The notes below the pieces were generated by a model, which was given only the letters and a program-made list of their open reading frames with translations, was not told the origin of the DNA and did no database searches. The translations under genes were made by a program, and so were the position numbers. Shown piece after piece: positions 37,095 to 46,584 of a stretch of 64,000 nucleotides of DNA. Location of the stretch: the NCBI RefSeq assembly GCF_000372865.1, contig NZ_KB889965.1:2532547-2596546 (forward strand), in the 5' to 3' direction. The stretch's first letter is position 1. Every line of letters begins with the position of its first letter. Source of the stretch: Methylosarcina fibrata AML-C10. Its GTDB lineage: Bacteria > Pseudomonadota > Gammaproteobacteria > Methylococcales > Methylomonadaceae.

Positions 37095-37796
37095 TCAAGG
37101 AATGCGCAAATGCTGGCCCGGAGAAATGCGGTCCGGATTGGACAAAACGTCGCGATTCGCATCGAAGATGCGCTGCCACTGATTGGCATCGTGATAAAAC
37201 TGTTTGGCGATGCCGGACAGCGTATCGCCGCTCACCACGGTGTAGGTTCGGCCGGCCGGTGTTTCGGACGCCTGTTCCCCGGCGGACGCCGCGGTCGGCT
37301 GGAAGGTGGACGGCTTTTCCTCTTCTTCCTTGCTGCCGAAATAAGAGGCTGCTGCCGCTCCCGCAGCGCCTGCCGCGGCAACTCCGAGCCCTCCGAGCAG
37401 CACCTTGCTCCAGGTCGAGAGGTTGCCGGATTCGGGCTCCTTGCCCTCCGGCGTCAGTTTATCGACCATCTCGGGCAATACCCTGGCAAGCACCGAGGGC
37501 GCCTCGGATTCGGGAATGCCGGCTTTTTGGGCCACGGCCGCAATCTGGTCCTTGCCCAATGCATTGGCCAATTGATCGGGGCTTACATTCTTGTTGTCTC
37601 CGGTGCTTATCCAGGATTTAGCCGCATCGCCCAGGCCCGATTGCTGAAATTTATTAACCAGTCCGTTGATTCCCCCCATAGAATCCAACATTTGCAAGGC
37701 GCCATTGACTAAATTTTGGGATTGGCTCTCAGCTTGCCCCGAAGCCGAAGTATTCGAGCTGATGGCGGATTTGACTAAATCTAAAAAACTACTCAT
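37095..37796 (-). CDS. DUF937 (YidB-like) protein with C-terminal LysM domain
   Basis: A 233-residue two-domain protein. The N-terminal half (about residues 1-115) is a YidB/DUF937-type helical domain: SSFLDLVKSAISSN, LVNKFQQSGLGDAAKSWISTGDN, VSPDQLANALG, and VLARVLPEMVDKLTPEG. An Ala/Gly-rich hydrophobic stretch (about 130-152) could cross the membrane. The C-terminal LysM domain (about 185-233) reads YTVVSGDTLSGIAKQFYHDANQWQRIFDANRD and would bind peptidoglycan. There is no N-terminal signal peptide, so the topology would have DUF937 inside and LysM outside if the hydrophobic stretch inserts. Function unknown. Confidence 0.82.
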   Translation of the reverse strand: MSSFLDLVKSAISSNTSASGQAESQSQNLVNGALQMLDSMGGINGLVNKFQQSGLGDAAKSWISTGDNKNVSPDQLANALGKDQIAAVAQKAGIPESEAPSVLARVLPEMVDKLTPEGKEPESGNLSTWSKVLLGGLGVAAAGAAGAAAASYFGSKEEEEKPSTFQPTAASAGEQASETPAGRTYTVVSGDTLSGIAKQFYHDANQWQRIFDANRDVLSNPDRISPGQHLRIP

Positions 37797-38086
37797 AGCT
37801 ATCTCCTCGTGTTTTTCTACAGTTGTTTATTTTGTACTCGGATGATTACTAAAAAATTCGGCAAAGATCGAGCTTAATTAAAAAAATTAAGCCTAACTTT
37901 AAGAGATAAAATAAAAAACAAAAAGTTTCATCTAAAAATTTTTAAACCGGAAACAATCGGTCTATCTTTGAAAAACGGAGGAAAATTCGTGTCGAAACAC
38001 GGGAGAAGGAAGAAAAGGACTTATTCGGAGCTTCCTAAATTATTGCTATTATTTCCCTTTCACAGATCCGTAGAGGAATCGCCGGA

Positions 38087-38593
38087 ATGATTTGCAGCCA
38101 ATGCGACTGTCGGCATGTTTATGTCAAATGGACTCTGGCTTTATTCATAGTTCTGATTGCGGGATGTTCCAGCGTCCCGAAACGAACACCGGCGCCTGTC
38201 TTTCCCTCCGCACTGCCGCCCGTTACCCGTTATGCCCTGAGCCTGACCGGAGTTCCATACCGATACGGTAAAGCTTCTCCTTCCGAAGGATTTGATTGCA
38301 GCGGATTCGTACAATACGTTTACGGCCGATACGGCGTCCGGCTGCCGCGCACGGCTCGGGAGATGGCCATGATGTTGCCGCCTGCCGAACCCTATTCGTT
38401 ACGCTCGGGCGATCTGGTATTTTTCGATACGGAAGGAAACGGCTATTCTCACGTCGGCCTGTTCGTCGACGGCGATCGATTCGTGCACGCGTCCAGCAGC
38501 CGAAGCGGAAAAGTGATGGTGTCGAGCCTCAACAACCCTTATTGGCGTCAGCATTATTCGGGAGCCCGCCGTCCGTGGGCCGGTTATCGTTAG
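38087..38593 (+). CDS. NlpC/P60-family lipoprotein (peptidoglycan endopeptidase)
   Basis: A 168-residue lipoprotein (signal ending LIAGC) with a complete NlpC/P60 domain. The catalytic cysteine lies in FDCSGFVQYVYGRYG; the histidines in YSHVGLFVDG and FVHASSS. Such enzymes cut D-glutamyl-diaminopimelate bonds in cell-wall peptides, as E. coli Spr/MepS does. The ATG at 38087 gives 14 residues before the hydrophobic core; a later start is possible. It is convergent with the response-regulator gene, 58 bases apart. Confidence 0.9.
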   Translation: MICSQCDCRHVYVKWTLALFIVLIAGCSSVPKRTPAPVFPSALPPVTRYALSLTGVPYRYGKASPSEGFDCSGFVQYVYGRYGVRLPRTAREMAMMLPPAEPYSLRSGDLVFFDTEGNGYSHVGLFVDGDRFVHASSSRSGKVMVSSLNNPYWRQHYSGARRPWAGYR

Positions 38594-38651
38594 AACTTTT
38601 CTTGCCGCCCGTCATCACCCTTAAAGCTTCCCAATCTTTGGGACGCCGGAA

Positions 38652-39329
38652 TCAGGATGGATTGACGGGAATCCGGTAACCCCGTCCGCGCAGGGTTTCG
38701 ATCGGCTTGCGGGTGCCGTCGGGATCGAGTTTCTTTCTCAACCGGCCGATGAAAACTTCGATCACGTTGCTGTCCCGATCGAAATCTTCGTCATAAATAT
38801 GAGCCGTCAGGACCGATTTCGAGATCAGTTCGCCCTTTCGAAACATTAAATATTCCAGCACCTTGTATTCGTAGGCGGTCAGCTCCAGCTTGACTCCGGA
38901 GACCGATACTTCCTGGGCGACCGTGTCCAGCTCGATGTTGTCGTGCGTCAGGATGGGGTGTGCCTGGCCCACCGACCGCCTCAGCAGGGCATTGATGCGG
39001 GCCAGCAACTCTTCATAATGAAACGGCTTGACCAGATAATCGTCGGCTCCGGCTTCCAGCCCTTCCACTTTTTCCTGCCAGCGGTTACGGGCCGTCAAAA
39101 TCAGGATGGGAGCCGTCATCTTGGCTTTGCGCAAGCGTTTGATCAGCTCGATGCCGGAGAAATCCGGAAGGCCGATGTCAACGATGGCCGCGTCAATGGG
39201 ATATTCTTTTCCCATATAGTAGCCGTCCTCGCCCGTATGAGCGACGTCGACGGCAAACCCTTTATTCGCCAGATACTGCTGTATTTGCCTGCACAGCGTT
39301 ACTTCGTCTTCAACAACCAGAATCCGCAT
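38652..39329 (-). CDS. OmpR/PhoP-family response regulator
   Basis: A 225-residue DNA-binding regulator: receiver domain with Asp51 (IVDIGLP), the acidic EDE near residue 7, LTAR and the DYLVKPF lysine, and a C-terminal winged helix with LTAYEYKVLEYLMFRKGELISK and DSNVIEVFIGRLRKKLD. The sequence type resembles PhoP/QseB/PmrA regulators. Its expected histidine kinase is missing: downstream lies the convergent NlpC gene and upstream, 25 bases away, a small PepSY protein on the same strand. PepSY-regulator-kinase is the common order, so the kinase was lost or is elsewhere. Confidence 0.94.
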   Translation of the reverse strand: MRILVVEDEVTLCRQIQQYLANKGFAVDVAHTGEDGYYMGKEYPIDAAIVDIGLPDFSGIELIKRLRKAKMTAPILILTARNRWQEKVEGLEAGADDYLVKPFHYEELLARINALLRRSVGQAHPILTHDNIELDTVAQEVSVSGVKLELTAYEYKVLEYLMFRKGELISKSVLTAHIYDEDFDRDSNVIEVFIGRLRKKLDPDGTRKPIETLRGRGYRIPVNPS

Positions 39330-39354
39330 GTTTCCCGCTTCTCCTTTACAACCA

Positions 39355-39609
39355 TTAACTTATGACCGCGCCGGTCTCGGCGTCGATCTTCAGATGCTGG
39401 ATGCGCCCGTCCGGAGTCAATATCTTGATAATATGAACCTCTCTGCCCTCGATGATCACCGTTTGCGCCCCCAATACCCGGCTTTTTCCGTCTCTGATGA
39501 TCTGCTGGGTCGCCTGATCGAGGCTCACCCGCGCCGTGAGCAGGGGCGCCTCCGCCAATGCCTGACCGGAAATCAGCAGCAACACCGCAATTTTGATTAA
39601 GTTTCTCAT
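39355..39609 (-). CDS. Secreted PepSY-domain small protein
   Basis: An 84-residue protein with a signal peptide (cleavage after QALA, residue 19) and one PepSY-like domain: VSLDQATQQIIRDGKSRVLGAQTV, then HIIKILTPDGRIQHLKIDAETGAVI. Such single-domain periplasmic proteins are often encoded just before OmpR-type regulators and are thought to modulate sensor or peptidase activity. Here it precedes the response regulator by 25 bases in an apparent operon. Confident about the domain; the partner is inferred. Confidence 0.85.
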   Translation of the reverse strand: MRNLIKIAVLLLISGQALAEAPLLTARVSLDQATQQIIRDGKSRVLGAQTVIIEGREVHIIKILTPDGRIQHLKIDAETGAVIS

Positions 39610-39734
39610 TAGAAATCCATGAATGTTCTACTCTAAACCAATTCCTGAGAGTGCTGTCGCTGGACTTCCGGTATCAGAAAATAATTTGGACTGTCATCAT
39701 TTTAAGCGCACATCCTGAATCCAGACTGAACTCA

Positions 39735-40721
39735 TTACCGTAAAGTCAACCCCTGAAGCAGGCTGCTGATGGATCGACCGAAAGCGGCGCCGATTTTGCC
39801 GGCTATTTTATCCAGCAAATGTTCCTGAGGAGTGAAATCAACCTGATTTTCCGCCCCGATGATTTCCTTGGCCACGTACTCGTCCGACCCGTACGCATCC
39901 GCAATACCCAGTTTGATGCCCTCCTGGCCGGTCCAGACCAGACCGGAGAACAATTCCGGAGTCTCTTTCAGCCGTTCTCCCCGGCCTGCCTTGACCGCAT
40001 CGATAAACTGCCGGTGCACCTGATCCAGCAGCCCCTGCATAAAACGGGTCTCTTCTTCTTTCGGCGGAGAAAAAGGATCGAGCAAGGCTTTATGAGTTCC
40101 CGCCGTCAATACTCTGCGTTCTATTCCCAGTTTCTGTAGGGTCTCGACAAAACCGAAACCGTCCATTAAAACGCCGATGGAACCGATCAGACTGGCCTGG
40201 TTCACGAAAATCTTGTCGCTGGCGGCCGCTATGTAATAGCAACCCGAAGCGCAGATATCGCTGACCACCGCATACACCGGCAAATCGGGATGTTCTTTTT
40301 TGATCTTCCGGATTTCATCATAGACATAAGCCGACTGCACCGGGCTGCCGCCGGGCGAATTGGCGTGAAGAATGATCCCTTTGGTCTTCTTGTCCTCGAC
40401 CGCGTTTCTCAGCCCTTCGATGATGCTTTCGGCGTTGGCCTCCTTGTCTTCTGCGATCATGCCGACCACGTCGACGACCGCGGTATGGTATTGACCGTCG
40501 ACGCCGAGGTTCTCCTTGATTTTCGGATACGCCATCATCGCCACCAGCACGATCAAATAGACAAAAATAAGAGATTTGAAGAAAATCCCCCAGCGTCTGG
40601 CCCGGGTCTGCTCGTTGACGGCAGCCAAAGCCAGTTTTTCGATCACCGAGCGCTCCCAGCTCGGATCGCCGGATGAGCCTGTGTTAGCTTGATTGTTCTG
40701 TTGATTGTCTGTCATGTTCAA
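39735..40721 (-). CDS. S49-family signal peptide peptidase (SppA/SohB-like)
   Basis: A 328-residue membrane-anchored serine peptidase, single-domain SppA type. One membrane helix at about residues 48-65 (SLIFVYLIVLVAMMAY) is followed by a periplasmic Clp-like fold. The catalytic Ser is in DICASGCYYIAAAS and the Lys in GTHKALLDPFSP. NSPGGSPVQSAYVYDEI and GSIGVLMDGFGFVE are further signatures. It degrades cleaved signal peptides or misfolded membrane fragments. It follows the HAD phosphatase gene by three bases and probably shares a transcript with rluC. Confidence 0.93.
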   Translation of the reverse strand: MNMTDNQQNNQANTGSSGDPSWERSVIEKLALAAVNEQTRARRWGIFFKSLIFVYLIVLVAMMAYPKIKENLGVDGQYHTAVVDVVGMIAEDKEANAESIIEGLRNAVEDKKTKGIILHANSPGGSPVQSAYVYDEIRKIKKEHPDLPVYAVVSDICASGCYYIAAASDKIFVNQASLIGSIGVLMDGFGFVETLQKLGIERRVLTAGTHKALLDPFSPPKEEETRFMQGLLDQVHRQFIDAVKAGRGERLKETPELFSGLVWTGQEGIKLGIADAYGSDEYVAKEIIGAENQVDFTPQEHLLDKIAGKIGAAFGRSISSLLQGLTLR

Positions 40722-40724
40722 ACC

Positions 40725-41372
40725 TTAAATAAATTTCAGTAATTCCGTCGGCTGTTGCAGGCACTGCAAGGGTCGGTATCGTTGCAATAGAGATTCCGGA
40801 TGCGCTCCGCAGGCGACGGCTACGGACGATATTCGGGCATTTTCGGCCATTTGCAAGTCGTGCACGGTATCGCCGACCATCAGCGCGCGCTCAGGAGCAA
40901 TATCAGCATAGCGGATAATCTCTTTCAGCATACCGGGATCCGGCTTGGAAGCCGTTTCATCCGCGCAGCGGGTGATGCAAAACAACTCTTTCGTGTCCGT
41001 AGCATGCAATGCCCTATCCAGTCCTCTCCGCGTTTTTCCGGTGGCGACCGCCAGCCGATAACCGGCGTCTTGCAACTGGACCAGCATGTCGTAAACTCCG
41101 GGAAACAAATCGTCCCTATCCAATTCCCGCGCTCGATATTCCGCAGTGTAGCATTCGATCAGCCACTTCCGGGTTGGCGCGTCGGCATCGGGAAACAGGG
41201 TTTCGATCGCCCGATCGATGCTCAGGCCGATGACCTGCCTGGCCGAATCCGGCTCGGGGACGGGGCAATGACAGCGTGCTGCCGCCTTTTGTAGACACCC
41301 GACGATCCAGTCTATGGAGTTGGACAAGGTGCCGTCCCAATCGAAAATGATCAAATTAAAGCGGTTCTTCAT
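40725..41372 (-). CDS. HAD-family phosphatase (phosphoglycolate-phosphatase-like)
   Basis: A 215-residue haloacid-dehalogenase-superfamily hydrolase of subfamily IA. Motif I IIFDWDGTLSNS, motif II VATGKTRRGLD, motif III lysine in ASKPDPGML, motif IV MVGDTVHDLQMA. A helical cap lies between motifs I and II. It overlaps rluC by 17 bases, an order (rluC-HAD-sppA) found in many gammaproteobacteria. The physiological substrate is unknown; pyrophosphatase or phosphoglycolate activities occur in close relatives. Confidence 0.93.
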   Translation of the reverse strand: MKNRFNLIIFDWDGTLSNSIDWIVGCLQKAAARCHCPVPEPDSARQVIGLSIDRAIETLFPDADAPTRKWLIECYTAEYRARELDRDDLFPGVYDMLVQLQDAGYRLAVATGKTRRGLDRALHATDTKELFCITRCADETASKPDPGMLKEIIRYADIAPERALMVGDTVHDLQMAENARISSVAVACGAHPESLLQRYRPLQCLQQPTELLKFI

Positions 41373-42315
41373 GTTTCAGCAAATCTTCCAGTGATTCAGG
41401 CAGGGGCGCATGGACAGTCAATTTTTCCCCGGTGGCGGGATGCTCGAATACGAGTTGCTGCGCATGCAGAAAGATACGTTTGTAACCTCTGGCTCTAAAG
41501 GCGCGATTGACCTCCTCCAGTCCGTAACGTTCGTCGCCGACGATCGGATGGCCCAGATACGCGGCATGAACGCGAATCTGATGCGTCCGTCCGGTTTTGG
41601 GCGAAGCCTCGACCAGCGTGGCCCCCCGGTACAATTTCAGCCGCTTGAACACCGTTTCCGCCGCTTTCCCGGTCTTGCTGACGATCACCATCCGTTCGCC
41701 GCCTTTGGCGACATTTTTTTGCAGAGGCGCATTCACCACCATTTTTTTTCTGGCCCATTCGCCGGCCAGTAAGGCCAAATAGGTCTTTTGAACGTGATCA
41801 TCCCGGAAAAGTTCGTGAAGCCTGCGCAAGACGCTGCGTTTTTTTGCGATGAGCAGACAACCCGAAGTGTCCCTGTCGAGCCGATGCACCAATTCCAGAA
41901 AACGGGCTTCGGGCCTAAGCTGCCTCAGCCCTTCGATAATGCCGGAATCGATGCCGCTGCCGCCGTGAACGGCAAAGCCTGCCGGCTTGTTTAAAATTAA
42001 AAAGCCGTCGTCTTCGAATAAAATATTTCTTTGCAAGGCGTCTTTCAAATGCTGGGGAACGAACGCTTCCTCGGCATTTTCGGCCACCCGGATCGGCGGA
42101 ATGCGGACGACGTCGCCCAACGCCAACCGATAGTTAACGTCCACACGTCCCTTGTTAACTCGAACTTCACCCTTACGGACAATCCGGTAAATCCGGCTTT
42201 TGGGGACGCCTTTCAAGCGGGTGATCAAAAAATTATCGAGGCGCTGATCGCAATGATCTTCGGCAATTTCCACCCATTGGACGTTAGCGAATGTACTTTG
42301 TAATTGTGTTTTCAT
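41356..42315 (-). CDS. rluC: 23S rRNA pseudouridine synthase RluC
   Basis: Makes pseudouridine at 955, 2504 and 2580 of 23S rRNA in E. coli. Start placed at 42315 (MKTQLQSTFANVQWV), giving 319 residues as expected; the frame extends to 42432 without family similarity. S4 RNA-binding domain at about residues 18-80 (RLDNFLITRLKGVPKSRIYRIVRKGEVRVN), then the catalytic HRLDRDTSGCLLIAK with the active Asp and the SPKTGRTHQIRVHAAYLGHPIVGDERYG block. It is divergent from rne, a classic gammaproteobacterial arrangement. Confidence 0.95.
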   Translation of the reverse strand: MKTQLQSTFANVQWVEIAEDHCDQRLDNFLITRLKGVPKSRIYRIVRKGEVRVNKGRVDVNYRLALGDVVRIPPIRVAENAEEAFVPQHLKDALQRNILFEDDGFLILNKPAGFAVHGGSGIDSGIIEGLRQLRPEARFLELVHRLDRDTSGCLLIAKKRSVLRRLHELFRDDHVQKTYLALLAGEWARKKMVVNAPLQKNVAKGGERMVIVSKTGKAAETVFKRLKLYRGATLVEASPKTGRTHQIRVHAAYLGHPIVGDERYGLEEVNRAFRARGYKRIFLHAQQLVFEHPATGEKLTVHAPLPESLEDLLKHEEPL

Positions 42316-42917
42316 AATGCAAATAATACCAGTATCCGTTCCGGTTTGATTCTTTAAATTGATGTTAAACGCTAAGGTTGTTATATTAAGCAGGTAAAAA
42401 TAGTAAAAAATACGTCGCCCCGGGAATTTCACGTAGAACGGTATCGTCGGGTGCGGGAGAGCAGGCGCCTATCTATGACCGATAAACGGGTCTCTTCCGG
42501 AAGAATCACTCAGTCATGCCGAAAACGGCCCGTCAATATAGAATAACCAATATATGGGCCGGGGACCACTCAATGAAGCCGAAAAGGCAAGCTTTAACGC
42601 CTTCGCTTTATTGCAAGAATTTCGGGTTTATTGTTCGACCCTTGATGAACAATTTACAACTCCTGTTTAAAAACAGAATTTACAACCAAGACTAGAAGAC
42701 TGTTTATTTGTCTACTATTTGCCGGCTCCAGCCTGTCGTTGCAATCACCCGATAGGAAGCCCGGCAGATAACGGAGCATCAGCCTCGAGACAAACTGTCT
42801 GCGTTATTCGCCATAAAGCAGCTCGGGAGAGTCAATGAAGATAAGGCCGGCGCAATGACCGGAATCCGTCTGTTCGGTAAAATCTGATTATGGAGCAGGA
42901 TACTACAAGGATACAAA
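42316..42917. other. rluC/rne divergent region with long rne leader
   Basis: About 600 bases separate rluC and rne. In enteric bacteria the rne mRNA has a long structured 5' leader by which RNase E limits its own synthesis. This gap has room for one, and several short stems are visible (CCGTCAATATAG..ATATGGGCCGG region; TGCCGGCTCC...AAGCCCGGCA), but I cannot align it with the E. coli hp2 hairpin. No coding frame is convincing. A ribosome site AAGGA precedes the rne ATG. Confidence 0.55.
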
Positions 42918-45224
42918 ATGAAAAGAATGCTTATCAATGCTACGCAGGCAGAAGAACTGCGAGTTGCTTTGGTAGACGGTCAAAAATTATACGATTTTGA
43001 CATAGAAATCCCTTCAAAAGAACAAAAAAAATCGAATATTTACAAAGGAATCATTACTCGAGTGGAACCGAGCCTGGAAGCGGCCTTTGTAAACTACGGC
43101 GCCGAAAAGCACGGTTTTTTGCCTTTTAAGGAAATTTCTCCCGCCTACCGTCAAGGTCAGAGCGATGCCGAAACCGAAGGCCGTCGCTCTTCGATCAAAG
43201 AATCGATCAAGGAAGGCCAGGAAATTCTCGTCCAGATCGAAAAAGAGGAACGCGGCAATAAAGGCGCCGCCTTGACTACCTACATCAGTCTTGCCGGCAC
43301 CTACCTCGTACTGATGCCCAATAATCCGAAAGCCGGCGGCATCTCCAGACGTATCGAAGGGGAAACCCGGAACGAACTGCGCGAAGTCATGGCGGCCCTA
43401 GAAATTCCGGACAGCATGGGGTTGATCGTCCGGACGGCCGGCTGCGGCAAAAATGCCGAAGAGCTGCAATGGGACCTGAACTACTTGATGCAGTTGTGGG
43501 AAGCCATTGAGCGGTCTTCATCCGAACAAACGGCGCCGTTCCTGGTGTTTCAGGAAAGCAACGTCATCATCCGGGCCTTGCGCGATCATCTGCGCGGCAA
43601 CATCGACGAAATCCTGATCGACAACCCCGAGTCGTTCAAGCTGGTGCAGAACTTTCTGAAACAGGTCATGCCTCACTTTCTGCAGAAAGCGAAACTGTAT
43701 CAGGACTCGGTGCCTTTATTCAGCCGGTACCAGATCGAATCCCAAATCGAACTGGCCTACGGCCGTGAAGTGCCGCTGCCTTCCGGCGGCTGCCTGGTCA
43801 TCGACCACACAGAAGCCTTGACCTCGATCGACATCAACTCGGCGCGCGCGACCAAGGGCAGTGACATCGAAGAAACCGCCCTCAACACCAATCTGGAGGC
43901 TTGCGATGAAATCGCCCGCCAGCTCAGGCTGCGCGATTCGGGCGGATTGTTCGTCATCGACTTTATCGACATGCTTTCCAACAAAAATCAGAGAGCCGTC
44001 GAAAACCGCCTGCGCGAAGCGCTCAAGATCGACCGGGCCCGCATCCAGACCAGCCGTATTTCGCGCTTCGGATTGTTGGAAATGTCCAGGCAACGAATGC
44101 GTCCTTCCCTGGGGGAATCGACCCAGTTGCCTTGCCCCCGCTGCAAGGGCCAGGGCACGATACGCAACGTCGAATCGGTGGCGCTTTCGGTCTTGCGCAT
44201 TATCGAAGAAGAGGCCATGAAAAAAGGCACGGAAAAGGTAATCGCCCATCTGCCCATTGAGTGCGCCACCTTCTTATTGAACGAAAAACGCCATACCATC
44301 GAGCAAATCGAAAACAGGCTGAAAGTAGGCATCGTCATCCTGCCCAGCAAGCATCTGGAAACGCCGGCTTACGACATCGAGCGTATCAAGGAAAAGGATG
44401 CCTATGAAGAAAAGGCCAGCTATCAGCAGATCAAGGCCGAAGAAATCACCGTTCCCGAGTTTGCCCAGCAGGTCCGCCAGCGAGTGGAGAAGCCCGCCAT
44501 CAAGGAGTTTTTACCCGAATCTCCGGCGCCTGTGCAGAGTAAAATCGAATCCGCCAGCCTGATCAAACGGTTCTGGTACAAACTGATCGGCCCGGGCAAA
44601 AAGCCGGCCGCGCCGGAACCCGTTGCCGCCCCCCCGGCCAAGGAGAAAACGCCGCCTCCTGCCGGCAGAAACCGCGGCGGCAAACGAGGTAAAGATCAAC
44701 CTCAAAACGGCGAGGCCCGCGCTCATAGAAACCCGAAGGCTTCCGGCAAGAATCTCAAGCCACAGCACGATTCGGCCTCCCAAACGAACGCGAAACCGGA
44801 ACCGGTTGAAATTGAATCGGTCTCCGCAACCGATGCCGTTCAGGCAATGCCGGAAACAACCGCGGCCAATGGCGAGCAGAAAAAGCATTTCAGCGGCAAG
44901 AGCGGCAGAAGAAGCCCGAATCGAAGAAGACCTCGCAATCCCAACTATAACAAGCCCGACGGCAACGGAGAAACCGGTCCCCAGCCCGATAATTCCTCGC
45001 CGCCGTCTTTGAGGGAAAACGCATCCGAAACGGCGGGAGCGGCCTCTTATGCGCATGATTTTTCGACTAGAATGGTCGCGCCGGAACTCCAGACGAGCAG
45101 GCCGGAACGTCAGGAGTCCAGAAAAGACCCCGACTCCTATCGGGAAAACGAAAACAAGCGTTCTCTTGAAACCACCGCCGTAGCCGCCGAACCGGCCAAT
45201 TCCGGTTTGAGCCAGGATTCTTGA
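42918..45224 (+). CDS. rne: Ribonuclease E
   Basis: Essential endoribonuclease and degradosome scaffold. Residues 1-510 are the catalytic part: S1 domain ([30 protein letters not shown]), 5'-sensor and DNase I-like domain with metal aspartates in [11 protein letters not shown] and FVIDFIDM, and the Zn-link CPRCKGQG. Residues about 540-768 are disordered, rich in Pro, Lys, Arg, Asn and Glu, with basic patches such as RNRGGKRGK and [15 protein letters not shown] for RNA binding. At 768 residues the tail is much shorter than that of E. coli (1061), so partner-binding sites may differ. RNase G is encoded separately at 18546. Confidence 0.97.
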   Translation: MKRMLINATQAEELRVALVDGQKLYDFDIEIPSKEQKKSNIYKGIITRVEPSLEAAFVNYGAEKHGFLPFKEISPAYRQGQSDAETEGRRSSIKESIKEGQEILVQIEKEERGNKGAALTTYISLAGTYLVLMPNNPKAGGISRRIEGETRNELREVMAALEIPDSMGLIVRTAGCGKNAEELQWDLNYLMQLWEAIERSSSEQTAPFLVFQESNVIIRALRDHLRGNIDEILIDNPESFKLVQNFLKQVMPHFLQKAKLYQDSVPLFSRYQIESQIELAYGREVPLPSGGCLVIDHTEALTSIDINSARATKGSDIEETALNTNLEACDEIARQLRLRDSGGLFVIDFIDMLSNKNQRAVENRLREALKIDRARIQTSRISRFGLLEMSRQRMRPSLGESTQLPCPRCKGQGTIRNVESVALSVLRIIEEEAMKKGTEKVIAHLPIECATFLLNEKRHTIEQIENRLKVGIVILPSKHLETPAYDIERIKEKDAYEEKASYQQIKAEEITVPEFAQQVRQRVEKPAIKEFLPESPAPVQSKIESASLIKRFWYKLIGPGKKPAAPEPVAAPPAKEKTPPPAGRNRGGKRGKDQPQNGEARAHRNPKASGKNLKPQHDSASQTNAKPEPVEIESVSATDAVQAMPETTAANGEQKKHFSGKSGRRSPNRRRPRNPNYNKPDGNGETGPQPDNSSPPSLRENASETAGAASYAHDFSTRMVAPELQTSRPERQESRKDPDSYRENENKRSLETTAVAAEPANSGLSQDS

Positions 45225-45240
45225 GGATAAAGACTCACAG

Positions 45241-45273
45241 CGTGTTGTTTTTCAGGTTAAGAAAAACAACACG
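45241..45273 (+). terminator. Hairpin after rne
   Basis: Perfect 12-base arms CGTGTTGTTTTT (45241-45252) and AAAAACAACACG (45262-45273) with a 9-base loop, 17 bases after the rne stop. There is no T-run behind it, so it may be a weak terminator, an mRNA-stabilising stem, or a regulatory stem ahead of the flavoprotein gene. Confidence 0.5.
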
Positions 45274-45315
45274 CGGGTCTTCTCTGCACTCTACCGCCAG
45301 TCCGGTCCACGGCCG

Positions 45316-46584
45316 ATGTCTAGACACGTCTCTGCCGAAGCAGTTGCCGTCATAGGCGGTGGACCGGCCGGATTGATGTCGGCCGAGGTGTTGTCCTTGC
45401 ATGGCGTTCCGGTTCGGCTGTTCGATGCCATGCCTTCGGTCGGCAGAAAATTCCTGATGGCCGGAAAAGGCGGGATGAACGTCACCCACTCCGAACCTTA
45501 CGATCTCTTTCTGTCGCGCTACGGCGGCCGTCAAGCCCGAATCAAGCCGCTGCTCGACCGGTTCGGGCCGGAGTCGTTGCGGCAATGGCTGAAGGATCTC
45601 GGCATCGACACGTTTGTCGGAACGTCCGGCCGAGTCTTTCCCACCGACATGAAAGCGGCACCGTTGCTGAGAGCCTGGCTGCACAGGCTGCGTATTCAAG
45701 GCGTCGAATTCCACGTGCGGCATCGCTGGACCGGATGGGCCGGCGAAGGAACCGATGTTTTATGCTTTGACACTCCCGCCGGCGAACGCCGCGTCCCAAG
45801 TCCTGCCGTCGTCCTGGCTTTAGGCGGGGCCAGTTGGCCTCAATTGGGCTCCACCGGCGCCTGGGTGCCGTTGTTGCAGGCAAGAGGCGTCCCGGTCGAA
45901 CCGTTCAAACCCGCCAACTGCGGTTTTAAGGTCCTCTGGAGCGAGTATTTTCGCCAGCGGTTCGCAGGAGCGCCTTTGAAGCCGGTCGCATTGAAGTTTG
46001 TAACTCGGGAAGAAAAAGTCATCTCCCAAACGGGAGAATTTGTAGTGACGCAGGACGGGGTCGAAGGCAGCCTGATTTACGCCGTCTCTTCGCGCCTGCG
46101 CGAGGCCATCGCCGCATCCGGCGAAGCGGTCATCGAACTGGATTTAATGCCGGGCCGCGATCTCGGCGATTTGATCGGCCGGCTGTCCCGACCCCGAGGC
46201 AAACTGTCTTTGTCCAACCACCTCAGGAAATGCCTGGGCCTTCAGGGCGTCAAGGCCGCCTTGCTCAGAGAACTCTTGCCCGCTTCGGAGCTTAAGGAGC
46301 CGGACCGGCTCGGTGCTGCGCTGAAAGGATTGAAAGTCAGGCTGACCGCTCCCAGTCCTATTGAAGAAGCCATCAGTTGCGCCGGGGGCATACCTTTTGA
46401 AGCGCTCAACGAACACTTGATGATAAGGAAGCTACCCGGCGTCTTCTGCGCCGGCGAAATGCTCGACTGGGAAGCTCCGACCGGCGGCTACTTGCTCAGC
46501 GCCTGCTTCGCCGGCGGCCGGGCGGCCGGCCTGGGGGCCTTGGCCTGGCTGAAAGACAACGAATCCAGTCCTGCTCTTTCATAA
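45316..46584 (+). CDS. HI0933-like NAD(P)/FAD-dependent flavoprotein
   Basis: A 422-residue member of the HI0933/BaiN-like flavoprotein group, closest to the subgroup with TIGR03862-type sequence. Dinucleotide-binding VAVIGGGPAGLMSAEVLS at residues 9-27, family motif GRKFLMAGKGGMNVTHSEP, LGGASWPQLGSTG, and C-terminal PGVFCAGEMLDWEAPTGGYLLSACFAGGRAAG. The reaction is unknown; relatives are annotated as putative oxidoreductases. It ends by overlapping the convergent amine-oxidase gene by six bases. Confident on family, not on function. Confidence 0.88.
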   Translation: MSRHVSAEAVAVIGGGPAGLMSAEVLSLHGVPVRLFDAMPSVGRKFLMAGKGGMNVTHSEPYDLFLSRYGGRQARIKPLLDRFGPESLRQWLKDLGIDTFVGTSGRVFPTDMKAAPLLRAWLHRLRIQGVEFHVRHRWTGWAGEGTDVLCFDTPAGERRVPSPAVVLALGGASWPQLGSTGAWVPLLQARGVPVEPFKPANCGFKVLWSEYFRQRFAGAPLKPVALKFVTREEKVISQTGEFVVTQDGVEGSLIYAVSSRLREAIAASGEAVIELDLMPGRDLGDLIGRLSRPRGKLSLSNHLRKCLGLQGVKAALLRELLPASELKEPDRLGAALKGLKVRLTAPSPIEEAISCAGGIPFEALNEHLMIRKLPGVFCAGEMLDWEAPTGGYLLSACFAGGRAAGLGALAWLKDNESSPALS

